Positions 9,009 through 16,181 of a DNA stretch of 33,979 bases are shown piece after piece; position 1 is the stretch's first letter, and the number at the start of each line of letters is the position of its first letter. The stretch covers positions 1 through 33,979 of the forward strand of contig JAGOFO010000009.1 of assembly GCA_017997155.1 (NCBI GenBank), written 5' to 3'. The notes under the pieces were generated by a model that saw only the letters and a program-made list of their open reading frames with translations, made no database searches and was not told the origin of the DNA. The DNA is from Myxococcota bacterium. GTDB taxonomy: Bacteria > Myxococcota_A > UBA9042 > DTJE01. The position numbers were made by a program, and so were the translations under genes.

Positions 9009-10508
9009 ATGAGACGATTCTGTCTGTCGATACTGTTTGCGGCAGCCCTTGCGACGGGCACGGCCTGTTCCCAGGGGACTTCCGGCTCGGACGATGTCCT
9101 GGATGCCTTCTCCGACGCCACGTCCGAAGTGACATTGGACGACACCGTCGAAGCGGATGCCGCGCTGAACGACGCGCAGGACGACACGTTGCATCAGGAT
9201 TCGTTATCCCAGGATCTGGCCGCCGACATCGGCCACGATGACTCGCATGCCTCGGACGCGACCGTGACGCCGCCCATCGAGGTTATCGGTCACTTCAAAT
9301 ACGACTTCGTCTCGACCGCAACCAGCCAGATGGACAGCTTCCTGACGGTTAACGACACCGACCGCAGCGCGGTCGCGGTCAACGCCTGTAACACGATGGG
9401 GTTCGTGTTCGTCGACCGTTTCGTAGACAACACTTTCAGTGCCAGTCTTGTCCTGTCCGAGATCAACCTTGAATCGCCGCCTGCCATCGACGACCTGGTA
9501 CCGCGGCGCGTTCTGCTGACCAGAACCGACGCAACCGCGGCACCCGCCATAAACGCGATGCTGGCATACGATGACTGCTCTCCGATGGTGTTCGTCCAGA
9601 CAGAAACCGGCTGGGACTTCGCCGTTTTAGGCGACAGTGCGCCGGACTGGACACCGGTCGACGCGCAGAACACCTACTCCGATATCGAAGGACTTGGGGC
9701 CCGTCAGGGCCGTGACGGTGTCATCCATCTGGCATTCAGGGCCCGCCCATCGGGCGGCACGATGCGATTCTTTGACGCCGCCTTCAACGGCACCGGTTTT
9801 GACATCACTTCGTACACATCCCCCGACACCGCGATGCGGACGGCGGTCGACGTATGGTTCGACGCCGACGGTCTGCCCGTGATCGGCTACGTCAAGGTCG
9901 GAACCGAGGGTGATGAATTCTGGGTCGCCTCCCGCACCTCGTCGGACGAATGGAAACTCCAGCAGGTCAAGGGCGTTGTCCCTTCGGATCTGGGAGTGTC
10001 TTTCGCGATCGGCAGTTATGGACGGGAGGGGCTGGCGTGGGTGTCAGCGGTCGCTTCAAACGAAGGAATCCTTCTGTCGGCGGCCCTGAAGTACACATAC
10101 CGCGACACGGACAACCTGTTCAAGACCGAGACCGTGCAGGTCGACAACGACGGTTACAGGGGTAGCAATACACGCTTCACCGGCGGTCGTCCAATCCTGA
10201 CGATCGACCTCAGCGGACGTCCCCACATCATCTATTCGGACATAGCGGTCAGGATCGTCGGAGAAACCCAGGTCGTCACGCATGGCCAGATCAGATACGC
10301 CTGGCGACGCGGTGGCACATGGAACCAGCAGACCATCTTCAGACAGGATTCCCCGGATGGCGAGGCAACCCCCGTGGCCGGTGGCCGTTTCATGGCGGTC
10401 AACGCGGACGGAACACTGGCCGGGATAGCGGCGACGGCCATCGTCACGACCAATGATTCGAACGCTTCGATCGACACGATGGGATGGACCGTTTCAAACG
10501 TGAAATAG
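9009..10508 (+). CDS. Lipoprotein with probable beta-propeller domain
   Basis: I take ATG 9009 (499 residues), because it opens directly into a signal peptide; a TTG at 8985 would put 8 extra residues in front. The lipidated residue is probably Cys20 (GTAC, a weak lipobox). An Asp/Ala/Thr/Ser-rich linker runs to about residue 85. The rest looks like a propeller: repeated beta strands with recurring turns of the type DxxGxPxIxY, visible as DADGLPVIGY, DLSGRPHIIY and GRDGVIHLAF. Such domains bind ligands or glycans, or act as scaffolds; no catalytic motif is evident. It is divergent from the kinase gene, with 102 bp between. It ends 18 bp before the convergent amidase gene. No specific function can be assigned. 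Confidence 0.75.
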   Translation: MRRFCLSILFAAALATGTACSQGTSGSDDVLDAFSDATSEVTLDDTVEADAALNDAQDDTLHQDSLSQDLAADIGHDDSHASDATVTPPIEVIGHFKYDFVSTATSQMDSFLTVNDTDRSAVAVNACNTMGFVFVDRFVDNTFSASLVLSEINLESPPAIDDLVPRRVLLTRTDATAAPAINAMLAYDDCSPMVFVQTETGWDFAVLGDSAPDWTPVDAQNTYSDIEGLGARQGRDGVIHLAFRARPSGGTMRFFDAAFNGTGFDITSYTSPDTAMRTAVDVWFDADGLPVIGYVKVGTEGDEFWVASRTSSDEWKLQQVKGVVPSDLGVSFAIGSYGREGLAWVSAVASNEGILLSAALKYTYRDTDNLFKTETVQVDNDGYRGSNTRFTGGRPILTIDLSGRPHIIYSDIAVRIVGETQVVTHGQIRYAWRRGGTWNQQTIFRQDSPDGEATPVAGGRFMAVNADGTLAGIAATAIVTTNDSNASIDTMGWTVSNVK

Positions 10509-10526
10509 TCGCGACCACCATTCACA

Positions 10527-11336
10527 TCAGATTCTGTAGAAACCGGTACGTCTGTCTCCAAAAAGGTCATTGCGACCGGTGACTGCCTTGCTGTCGGCAA
10601 GGCCAGGATCCATCGTTACGACCGAAAAGCCTGGTGCGTCGGGAGAACCGTCCGCGAGTACTGTTCCGTCTGGAGCAACCATTCTTGACCTGCCGGTGAA
10701 TCGGACCGAGACAGGACCGACCTGTTCAAAACCGACGCGATTGGCGGTAATCGTGAATACCCCGTTCTCAAGCGCCCTCGTCACCATCGCGTCCTGACAT
10801 GTTCCAAGAACCAGGTTCGAAGGGTGAGCGATTACCTGCGCCCCAGCCAGGGCCAGGGTCCGGGCGGACTCGGGAAAACGCCAGTCAAAACAGATCATCA
10901 TCCCAACTCTGACCCCTGCCAGCGTGGTCACGACGAATCCGGAATCGCCAGGCTCGAACCAGCGCTTTTCGTTGTCGAACAGGTGCGTCTTCCGGTAGAC
11001 CGCCCGGGGACCGTCGCCATCGACCGCCATTGCGGAGTTGAAAACCACGTCGGCGTCCCTTTCCGCGAATCCGGCAACGAACGAGGTGCCGTGACGAATC
11101 GCCAGCAGGGTCAGGAACTTCGCTGTCGGTCCGTCCAGAGGCTCGGCCACCGATACCAGTTCATCGCGGTCGACGAACAGGTAACCTGTGGCAAAAAGCT
11201 CGGGAAGAACCCACAAGTCAGCGCCGGGGCTCGCGGCAACCATCGCCTCGACCGCCTCGAAATTTGCCGCGCGGTCGAGTCGGACCGGATTGGTCTGGAC
11301 AAAACCAGCCTTGATCAACATGACCTCCGTTGGCAT
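10527..11336 (-). CDS. Carbon-nitrogen hydrolase (nitrilase superfamily amidase)
   Basis: This 269-residue protein has the nitrilase-superfamily triad: Glu46 in LPELFATGY, Lys116 in YRKTHLFD and Cys149 in MMICFDWRFPE. The family hydrolyses non-peptide C-N bonds, usually amides, and releases ammonia. The CFDWRFPE context resembles omega-amidase (Nit2)-like and aliphatic amidase-like members more than true nitrilases, but the substrate is not certain. It lies downstream of glutamine synthetase and an alpha/beta hydrolase on the same strand, 26 nt after the latter, so freed ammonium could be reassimilated by its neighbour. The start is uncertain: ATG 11336 lacks a close ribosome site, while ATG 11321 has GGAGG only 2 nt upstream, which is unusually tight. 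Confidence 0.88.
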   Translation of the reverse strand: MPTEVMLIKAGFVQTNPVRLDRAANFEAVEAMVAASPGADLWVLPELFATGYLFVDRDELVSVAEPLDGPTAKFLTLLAIRHGTSFVAGFAERDADVVFNSAMAVDGDGPRAVYRKTHLFDNEKRWFEPGDSGFVVTTLAGVRVGMMICFDWRFPESARTLALAGAQVIAHPSNLVLGTCQDAMVTRALENGVFTITANRVGFEQVGPVSVRFTGRSRMVAPDGTVLADGSPDAPGFSVVTMDPGLADSKAVTGRNDLFGDRRTGFYRI

Positions 11337-11362
11337 CGGTTGCGCGTGTGGAGATTGCCCTT

Positions 11363-12277
11363 CTACAGATGACTTTCCAGCCAGGCCCTGAGATCGGAAA
11401 TTACCTCGTCACGGTTGATCTCGTTGAGCATCTCGTGACGTCCACCTGGATACAGCTTCATCTGAAGATCGGAGAGCCCCAGCTTCCGATAACGGTCGAA
11501 CAGTGCCTTCACGCCCTTTCCACGCCCACCGACGGGGTCGCTTTCACCGGCGAAGATGTACACCGGAAGGTCCTTGGGGATGCGACGTTCGTGGGCCGGG
11601 GTCCAGATCGTCTTGAGCAGTCTCAACATCTCCAGATAGAAACCGTTCGGGAAGTCGGCGCCGCACTCGGGATCGTCGAAATAGGCCCTGACCACGCCGG
11701 TGTCACGCGACAACCAGTCGAGACCTGTATCGGTGTCGTGCAGACCCTTGTTATATGGCCCCAGCGAAAGCTGATGCAGCAGTTCGGCCTTTGTGTCGGC
11801 ACCCTTGCATGCCACCACCAGCTTCGCGATGAGCAGGCCTGGGCCGACAAGGGGATTGCTGCCGTTCGTGCCCGAGAGAACGACGCCATCGATGCGTTCG
11901 CCAAAGGACTGGATGTAAGCCTGGGACAGGAAAGACCCCCAGGAATGCCCAAGAAGGAATACCTTCAGATCGGGCAGTTCCTGACGAATGATCCCTGTCA
12001 TCTGAGTGGTGGCGCCGAGTACGGACTCCCAGCCGCCCTTGCCCAGCTTTCCCTTCAATCCATCGACCAGGGTCTTTCCATGCCCGCGCGCGTCGGGAGC
12101 GTACACGGCGTAACCGGCAGAGGTCATATCAGCCGCGAATGCCGCGTAGCGCCAGCCCGGTTCCTGCATGCCGTGAACCACCTGGATGACCGCCTTCGGC
12201 GTGTCGTCCGGCATCCACTTGCTGACATGGACTTCAAGCCCGGAATTGTCCTTGAAACTGAAATCGGAAGCCTGCAT
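11363..12277 (-). CDS. Alpha/beta hydrolase, monoacylglycerol lipase-like
   Basis: This 304-residue cytoplasmic hydrolase has the oxyanion-hole motif VVHGMQE near the N terminus, the nucleophile elbow GHSWGS (Ser112), Asp247 in AGESDPVG and His281 in GGRHEMLNE. The set and spacing match the serine aminopeptidase S33/Hydrolase_4 group, which contains bacterial monoacylglycerol lipases and lysophospholipases (LYPGGRHEMLNE is typical). The likely reaction is hydrolysis of a monoglyceride or lysophospholipid. No signal peptide is seen. The start at 12277 is supported by AGGGGGA about 7 nt upstream. The gene begins 16 nt after glutamine synthetase and ends 26 nt before the amidase, so all three are probably one transcript, although the biochemical link to nitrogen metabolism is unclear. 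Confidence 0.88.
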   Translation of the reverse strand: MQASDFSFKDNSGLEVHVSKWMPDDTPKAVIQVVHGMQEPGWRYAAFAADMTSAGYAVYAPDARGHGKTLVDGLKGKLGKGGWESVLGATTQMTGIIRQELPDLKVFLLGHSWGSFLSQAYIQSFGERIDGVVLSGTNGSNPLVGPGLLIAKLVVACKGADTKAELLHQLSLGPYNKGLHDTDTGLDWLSRDTGVVRAYFDDPECGADFPNGFYLEMLRLLKTIWTPAHERRIPKDLPVYIFAGESDPVGGRGKGVKALFDRYRKLGLSDLQMKLYPGGRHEMLNEINRDEVISDLRAWLESHL

Positions 12278-12293
12278 CGCGAATCCCCCTGCC

Positions 12294-13724
12294 TCAGCAA
12301 TCCAGATGAGCCTCGATCTCCCACGGGTGCGGACGTCCCCTCATCTCCTCGATCTCGCTCTTCCGGTGAATCGAAACCCAGTCCTTCACCAGCAATTTCG
12401 AGAAGACGCCGGAATCGACCAGGAAATCGTGATCCGCCTCAAGCGCGCGGATGGCCTCTTCGAGGCTGGAGGGCAGCGGCTTGATACGCTGCTCCCGCTC
12501 GACGGGATCCATCGCGAACACGTTCATGTCGTAGGGACCGAACCCCATCGCCGTGGGATCCATCGCCTTGAGGATGCCGTCGATACCGGCCAGCAGCATC
12601 GCCGCTTCGGCCAGGTACACATTGCATGTGGCGTCCGGTGTCCGGAACTCCATGCGCTTCTTGCCGGGCGACGTGGCGTACTTCGGGATCCTGATCGCGG
12701 CACTGCGGTTGCCGAGCGAGAAAAACGCGTTCACCGGCGCCTCGAAACCAGGGACGAGGCGGCGGTAGGAATTGGTGCTAGGGTTCGTGATCGCCAGAAG
12801 TGCGGGAGCGTGCTGCAGGAGTCCGGCGATGTACGAAAGGGCCGACGCGGAAAGGCCGGCGTAACCCTTCTCATCGAAAAAGACCGGCTTGCCACCCTTG
12901 AAGAGGTGCTGGTGGAAATGCATTCCGCTGCCGGCCTCGCCGTAAAACGGCTTGGGCATGAATGTCGCGACCAGACCGTGCTTCTTCGCGGTCATCTTGA
13001 CGAAGTACTTGACCAGCAGGGCGACGTCGCCGGCGCGGACGGGACTGGTCATGTCGACCTCGATCTCCTGCTGTCCGACCGAACCGACCTCGTGATGATG
13101 ATACTTGACGCCGACACCGGCCTCTTCCAGCGCCACCACCATCTCGTTGCGGATGTTGTAGTAGGCATCGCCTGGCGGACATGCGTGATATCCGCGGTGC
13201 GGCGCCAGGGTCACCGACTGACGGAATCCCTCGACGGCCGACAGCGAGCCCTCGCTGCAGATAATCCTGGAACTGGCCTCGGCGCAGCCGTTCTTAACCT
13301 GAACGTCCTCGGCAAGGTAGAATTCGTATTCAGGGCCAAAATGACAGTCATCGGCGATGCCGGTGGAAGCCATGTACTCGCACGCCTTGCGCAGGATGCC
13401 GCGGGGGTCGCGCGGGAACGGATCGAGTGTTCCTGCCTCTCGGACGTCGCATATCAGAGACAGCGTCTTCTCCTCGAAGAAAGGGTCTATGAAGGCGGTC
13501 TCAATGTCGGGCACGATGACCATGTCCCCGGCCTCGACCGTCTTGAAACCAGGCATGTTCGAACCGTCGAAACCGATTCCGGACTCCCAGATCGACTCAT
13601 CCATCCGCCTGGCGGGGAGAGTCACATGATGGGCACGGCCCGTCAGACTGGTGAACTTGAAATCCACCGTCCTGACATCCTCCTTCCTTATGTACGCGAG
13701 CAGCTCCCTGACCGTCGAAAACAT
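12294..13724 (-). CDS. glnA: Glutamine synthetase, type I, lacking the adenylylation Tyr
   Basis: This 476-residue enzyme makes glutamine from glutamate, ammonia and ATP. All GS-I landmarks are present: FDGSN in the beta-grasp domain, GPEYEFYL, HHEVGSVGQQEIEV, the metal/ATP segment GEAGSGMHFHQHLF, NPSTNSYRRLVPGFEAPVN, NRSAAIRIP and RMEFRTPDATCN. The length and the C-terminal region (SLEEAI, then HDFLVDSGVFS) align by eye with the GSI-beta form of E. coli. In E. coli GlnA, Tyr397 sits in NLYDL; here the aligned segment is NVFAM, with Phe403 (codon 12516-12518), so control by adenylylation appears impossible. I chose ATG 13724, not the TTG one codon upstream, because GGAGG sits 5 nt before it. 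It leads the cluster with the lipase-like hydrolase and the amidase. Confidence 0.96.
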   Translation of the reverse strand: MFSTVRELLAYIRKEDVRTVDFKFTSLTGRAHHVTLPARRMDESIWESGIGFDGSNMPGFKTVEAGDMVIVPDIETAFIDPFFEEKTLSLICDVREAGTLDPFPRDPRGILRKACEYMASTGIADDCHFGPEYEFYLAEDVQVKNGCAEASSRIICSEGSLSAVEGFRQSVTLAPHRGYHACPPGDAYYNIRNEMVVALEEAGVGVKYHHHEVGSVGQQEIEVDMTSPVRAGDVALLVKYFVKMTAKKHGLVATFMPKPFYGEAGSGMHFHQHLFKGGKPVFFDEKGYAGLSASALSYIAGLLQHAPALLAITNPSTNSYRRLVPGFEAPVNAFFSLGNRSAAIRIPKYATSPGKKRMEFRTPDATCNVYLAEAAMLLAGIDGILKAMDPTAMGFGPYDMNVFAMDPVEREQRIKPLPSSLEEAIRALEADHDFLVDSGVFSKLLVKDWVSIHRKSEIEEMRGRPHPWEIEAHLDC

Positions 13725-13752
13725 CAAAGCCTCCAGATTTCAAAGGATCCTA

Positions 13753-13781
13753 ATCGTCATCCACCAAACGCGGCCTGTCAA
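13753..13781 (-). promoter_or_regulatory. Possible promoter of the glutamine synthetase cluster
   Basis: Reading toward glnA, a perfect -35 hexamer TTGACA lies at 13776-13781, followed at 17 nt by a poor -10, GACGAT (13753-13758). The weak -10 suggests either an activator-dependent promoter or a chance match. I found no convincing sigma-54 (-24/-12) element here. Confidence 0.3.
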
Positions 13782-13823
13782 CATCGAGAGGACGTCTTTT
13801 GATGTTCGGCGGCACTAACCGGC

Positions 13824-13851
13824 TGGACTCCAAACTCCTATCGGGCATAAT
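13824..13851 (+). promoter_or_regulatory. Possible promoter of the sodium symporter gene
   Basis: TGGACT (13824-13829) and CATAAT (13846-13851) are separated by 16 nt. The -10 matches consensus at five of six positions and the -35 at four. Transcription would begin near 13858, about 33 nt before the ATG at 13891. This is a consensus match by eye only. Confidence 0.4.
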
Positions 13852-13890
13852 GTTTCTTCAGATCCCTGGACACAGACACCGGAGCAAAAC

Positions 13891-15444
13891 ATGAAGGACA
13901 AGAGTAAGACACTGGAACCAAAGGCTGGCCGCGGGGCGTTCAACAGCAGACTGGGGTTCGTGCTTGCCGCTGCCGGAAGTGCCGTTGGACTGGGCAATCT
14001 GTGGCGCTTCCCGTATCTCACCTATAAGTTCGGCGGCGGGGCGGGCGACCAGCACGGCGCCGGGACCTTCATCCTTCTGTACCTGGTCTGCGTGGTGTTC
14101 ATCTGCCTGCCCGTCATGATCGGCGAGATCATTGTCGGCAGGCGGGGCCGCAGGAACCCGGTGGGATCCTTCAACGCGCTGCGGCCGAAGACGCGTTGGA
14201 ACCTGATCGGATTCCTCGGTATCGTGACCGGTTTCCTTATCCTCGCGTACTACACCGTTGTGGCCGGGTGGACGATCGAATATTCATACAAGTCGGTGGT
14301 GAACGAATTCGGTCGCGCGCAGACCGAGATCAGCGATGCCACCGCGATGGCGGCGATGGCCGCCGACCTGAACGTCACCTCCGGACAGCAGCCCGATCTT
14401 GAGGCAGCCATCGGACAGATCCGGCAGAAAGCCGGCAGCGAAGAGGCGTTTAGAGCGCTGGTCGACAAAAAGAAGACGGAAATACTGCCTCAGCAGCTTT
14501 TCAAGGATTTCGTCGGCAATCCGGTCAAACAGGTGGTCTGGTACCTGGTCTTCATGACAGCAACAGTTCTTCTGGTGTTGGGTGGCGTGTCCGGCGGGAT
14601 AGAACGCGGCAGCAAGGTGATGATGCCGATACTCCTGCTGATGCTGCTGGTTCTCGCGGTCAGGGTGCTGACGCTCAAGGGAGGCGGGCAGGTGCTCGGA
14701 TACCTGTTCAAGCCAGACTTCTCGATCATCAGCGGTCAGATGATCCTTGCCGCCATGGGGCAGGCGTTCTTCTCGCTCTCGGTCGGGATGGGCGCGATGC
14801 TCACATACGGCAGCTACCTGGACAAGGACGCCAGGATAGACACGGCCTCCTACGCAATCCCGCTGATCGACACCGGCGTGGCGCTGCTCGCGAGCATTGT
14901 GGTCTGCGGCTCCATCTTCTCGTTTGGATTGGTGATGCACGACTCCGGAACCGGCAATCTCTTCACCGCAATCCCGGTCATATTCGGATCGATGCCCGGT
15001 GGACGCTGGCTGCTGATCGTTTTCTATGTCCTGGTTCTGCTGGCCGCGTTGACATCAACCATCTCGCTGCTTGAGGTCGTCGCCTCCTACCTTATCGACG
15101 AAAAGAAGATGACCCGACGCCGGGCCGTACTTCTGGCCGCTTCCGCCATCACGGGACTGGGCATCCTGTGCGCGCTTTCGTTCAACGTCCTGAAAGATGT
15201 GACGGTGGCTAAGAAGACGATATTCGACATGCTCGACTTCATAACATCGAATTTGTTCCTTCCCATCGGAGGCATCCTGATCGCGGTCTTCGTCGGATGG
15301 ATGCTGAAGGATGAAGAGAAACGCCCGGAACTGAATGCGATGTCGACCCCGGTCTACCGCACGTGGAATTTCCTGCTCCGCTACGTCACACCGATCGCGA
15401 TTGCGGCGGTCTTCGCCGGTCAGTTCCTGCTCAAACAGGTGTAA
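13891..15444 (+). CDS. Neurotransmitter:sodium symporter (SNF) family transporter
   Basis: This 517-residue inner-membrane protein has the family signature GSAVGLGNLWRFPYL at residues 29-43, which forms part of the sodium and substrate sites in the first, unwound helix. I count about 11 membrane helices; many bacterial members have 11, not the 12 of LeuT. A hydrophilic insert of roughly 60 residues lies between helices 3 and 4 (about 150-210). The family imports amino acids, amines or related compounds with sodium. The substrate is not readable from sequence. CGGAG 7 nt before the ATG supports the start. It is divergent from glutamine synthetase across 166 bp, so a role in amino-nitrogen uptake is plausible but inferred. 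Confidence 0.93.
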   Translation: MKDKSKTLEPKAGRGAFNSRLGFVLAAAGSAVGLGNLWRFPYLTYKFGGGAGDQHGAGTFILLYLVCVVFICLPVMIGEIIVGRRGRRNPVGSFNALRPKTRWNLIGFLGIVTGFLILAYYTVVAGWTIEYSYKSVVNEFGRAQTEISDATAMAAMAADLNVTSGQQPDLEAAIGQIRQKAGSEEAFRALVDKKKTEILPQQLFKDFVGNPVKQVVWYLVFMTATVLLVLGGVSGGIERGSKVMMPILLLMLLVLAVRVLTLKGGGQVLGYLFKPDFSIISGQMILAAMGQAFFSLSVGMGAMLTYGSYLDKDARIDTASYAIPLIDTGVALLASIVVCGSIFSFGLVMHDSGTGNLFTAIPVIFGSMPGGRWLLIVFYVLVLLAALTSTISLLEVVASYLIDEKKMTRRRAVLLAASAITGLGILCALSFNVLKDVTVAKKTIFDMLDFITSNLFLPIGGILIAVFVGWMLKDEEKRPELNAMSTPVYRTWNFLLRYVTPIAIAAVFAGQFLLKQV

Positions 15445-15500
15445 CAATCATTACTGACGTGGGGCGGAAATCCGGGGGTGGAAAGACACCGGCAGCGGGA

Positions 15501-15893
15501 CTATTTCTCTTCCGTTTCCTCACACTCTTCTTCGGAGTCGCCGCAGCAGCAGCAGCCTTCCTCGTCCTCGAGGTCGTCCTCATCGAGGTCGCCGCACTCC
15601 AGCATTTCGTCGAGAAGTTCGTCAATCGCCTCGCGCACGCCCTCGGCCTCGTTTTCGAGCTCCTCGAGATAGGCGTTGAGGCTCTGAAGCATTTCGGCGC
15701 GGCTGATGAACTGACGCCTGAAACCGAACTCGGGGCTTCCCTTACCTTCCATACAGAATTCCTTTACCGGCCTTCCGGGCCAGTCATCACGAAGATCGCG
15801 CATCGGACGTCCAGGCCAGTCGCCGGGCCGGTCGTCGTTACAACCACATTCACAATCGTTCCATTGATCCGTCATGAAGCGCCTGTTTGACAT
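15501..15893 (-). CDS. Small acidic Cys-rich protein with coiled coil and CCCC run
   Basis: This 130-residue protein has no signal peptide. The N terminus carries CxCxC (Cys14, 16, 18), followed by a duplicated DWPGRP motif (25-30 and 37-42). Residues about 62-98 form a charged helical, probably coiled-coil segment (AEMLQSLNAYLEELENEAEG). The acidic tail has Cys100, four consecutive cysteines (114-117) and Cys124. The ten cysteines suggest metal binding. The helical part resembles, from memory, the DUF5320-type small proteins of anaerobes; this is tentative. I chose ATG 15893 over ATG 15917 because GGAGG lies 5 nt upstream and a consensus promoter puts the transcript start near 15923, too close to 15917 for a leader. 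Confidence 0.8.
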   Translation of the reverse strand: MSNRRFMTDQWNDCECGCNDDRPGDWPGRPMRDLRDDWPGRPVKEFCMEGKGSPEFGFRRQFISRAEMLQSLNAYLEELENEAEGVREAIDELLDEMLECGDLDEDDLEDEEGCCCCGDSEEECEETEEK

Positions 15894-15929
15894 CGATGCC
15901 TCCAGAAAAGTCGCCATTGACCGTTAAGC

Positions 15930-15958
15930 ACTATATTGCCGTCACCTTGTGGTGTCAA
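15930..15958 (-). promoter_or_regulatory. Sigma-70-type promoter of the CCCC-protein gene
   Basis: A perfect -35 TTGACA (15953-15958), a 17-nt spacer and the -10 TATAGT (15930-15935, five of six) face the Cys-rich small gene. The predicted start of transcription near 15923 gives a leader of about 30 nt containing the GGAGG site. It is one of the two best promoters in the window. Confidence 0.82.
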
Positions 15959-15982
15959 AGCACAACAACGGGATTGGGCGGG

Positions 15983-15998
15983 AAAACGGAGAAATCCG
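15983..15998 (-). terminator. Weak possible terminator after tRNA-Cys
   Basis: Just beyond the tRNA 3' end, CGGA-TTTC-TCCG can form a 4-bp stem (15987-15998), followed by TTTT (15983-15986). The stem is short, so this is only a weak candidate for ending the tRNA transcript. Confidence 0.3.
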
Positions 15999-15999
15999 G

Positions 16000-16070
<71 letters not shown>

Positions 16071-16086
16071 GTATAAAAGCAGGCTG

Positions 16087-16116
16087 ATTTTACAGGCCCG
16101 CCACGCGTCTTGTCAA
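16087..16116 (-). promoter_or_regulatory. Promoter of tRNA-Cys
   Basis: A perfect TTGACA (16111-16116) is followed, after an 18-nt GC-rich spacer, by TAAAAT (16087-16092, five of six). Transcription would begin about 10 nt before the mature tRNA 5' end, a normal leader length. The GC-rich stretch in the spacer could slow promoter opening and so allow stringent-type control; that part is inference. Confidence 0.85.
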
Positions 16117-16144
16117 TAAGTCAGTTCATGTGGGGAGTGTTGTT

Positions 16145-16175
16145 GCCAGCCCCCGGGAAGACCCCGAGGGCTGGC
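16145..16175 (-). terminator. Strong hairpin after the giant Cys-rich gene
   Basis: Six nt after the stop codon the transcript can form a 13-bp stem (GCCAGCCCTCGGG with CCCGGGGGCTGGC, one G-U pair) closed by the 5-nt loop GTCTT. No U-tract follows (AACAAC comes next). It may act as a GC-type terminator or as a stabiliser of the 3' end. Confidence 0.6.
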
Positions 16176-16181
16176 CATGTC

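Noticed and set aside
12186-13802. 538-codon plus-strand frame opposite glutamine synthetase
   Set aside because: It mirrors a highly conserved enzyme gene and runs across three gene boundaries, which is the behaviour of a shadow frame.
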